Positions 63,947-64,000 of a stretch of DNA of 64,000 nucleotides are shown in pieces; the first letter of the stretch is position 1; each line of letters opens with the position of its first letter. A program made the translations under genes and the position numbers. The stretch is from contig NZ_JARSBP010000004.1 of assembly GCF_029623955.1 (NCBI RefSeq), positions 770,207-834,206 of the forward strand, in the 5' to 3' direction. This DNA comes from Mycobacterium sp. 236(2023). GTDB taxonomy: Bacteria > Actinomycetota > Actinomycetes > Mycobacteriales > Mycobacteriaceae. A model generated the notes under the pieces. It saw only the letters and a list, made by a program, of their open reading frames with translations, was not told where the DNA came from and searched no databases.

Positions 63947-64000
63947 GTTTTCGGCCGGTTAGTGCCAGTTCCCTGCGCGCATTGCTGCGTTTCTAGGTCT
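63947..64000 (-). rRNA. rrl: 23S ribosomal RNA, 3' tip only
   Basis: The minus strand reads CGCAGGGAACTGGCACTAAC then CGGCCGAAAACTTAC. This matches the mycobacterial 23S 3' end (GGAACTGGTGCTAA...GCCGAAAACTTAC type). The gene continues past the window edge. The exact 3' end is uncertain by several bases. Confidence 0.75.

Overview
The window is high-GC actinobacterial DNA and almost certainly comes from a fast-growing Mycobacterium (Mycolicibacterium). The evidence is the furA-katG pair, the conserved block TPR/HAD/tlyA/nadK/recN/steA/mctB/pyrG/nudix/xerD/parA/scpA/scpB/rluB/cmk/der (the M. tuberculosis Rv1691-Rv1713 order), a CadI-type arsenic/cadmium operon, and an rrn operon entering from the right edge where fast growers carry their second rrn locus.

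Layout. (1) 1-15.1 kb: 5' part of katG with furA upstream, a membrane acyltransferase, a DUF7159-like anchored protein, monomeric isocitrate dehydrogenase, a lipoprotein, a complete FecCD-type (probably siderophore/iron) ABC importer with a cupin, an amino-acid permease, a secreted zinc-peptidase-like protein and a Zn alcohol dehydrogenase. (2) 15.1-29.5 kb: two secreted hydrolases with long acidic low-complexity N-termini flank an SsuBAC-like sulfonate importer; then a methyltransferase, an isochorismatase-Nudix fusion, a RibD/DHFR-like reductase, a DUF4239 protein, the divergent arsR / cadI-acr3-arsC locus, a STAS protein and a GAF-ANTAR regulator.

(3) 29.675-40.924 kb: an 11.2-kb integrated element in the 3' half of tRNA-Pro(GGG). 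It is bounded by a perfect 42-bp direct repeat and carries a tyrosine integrase next to the intact tRNA. It also has putative arm-type repeats at both ends, an AlpA-like excisionase, a divergent operator-like palindrome, a P-loop replication-type ATPase, a serine recombinase with its own inverted-repeat site, a stand-alone HsdR-N-like nuclease and several unrecognised membrane proteins. No capsid, tail, portal, terminase or lysis genes are visible. The architecture resembles a phage satellite or small integrative element more than a prophage; that is inference.

(4) 41-61 kb: an FeS-type photolyase, two TSUP sulfur-anion permeases separated by a short ORF ending in Cys-Cys (candidate cysteine-responsive leader), then the long minus-strand housekeeping run for chromosome segregation (ParA, ScpA, ScpB, XerD), CTP and NADP synthesis, ribosome and rRNA maturation (Der, RluB, TlyA), DNA repair (RecN) and cell division (SteA). 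(5) 61.2-64 kb: a PPOX-family protein, a MOSC-reductase-ferredoxin fusion, and the 3' end of an rrn operon (terminator, 5S, 3' tip of 23S) on the minus strand.
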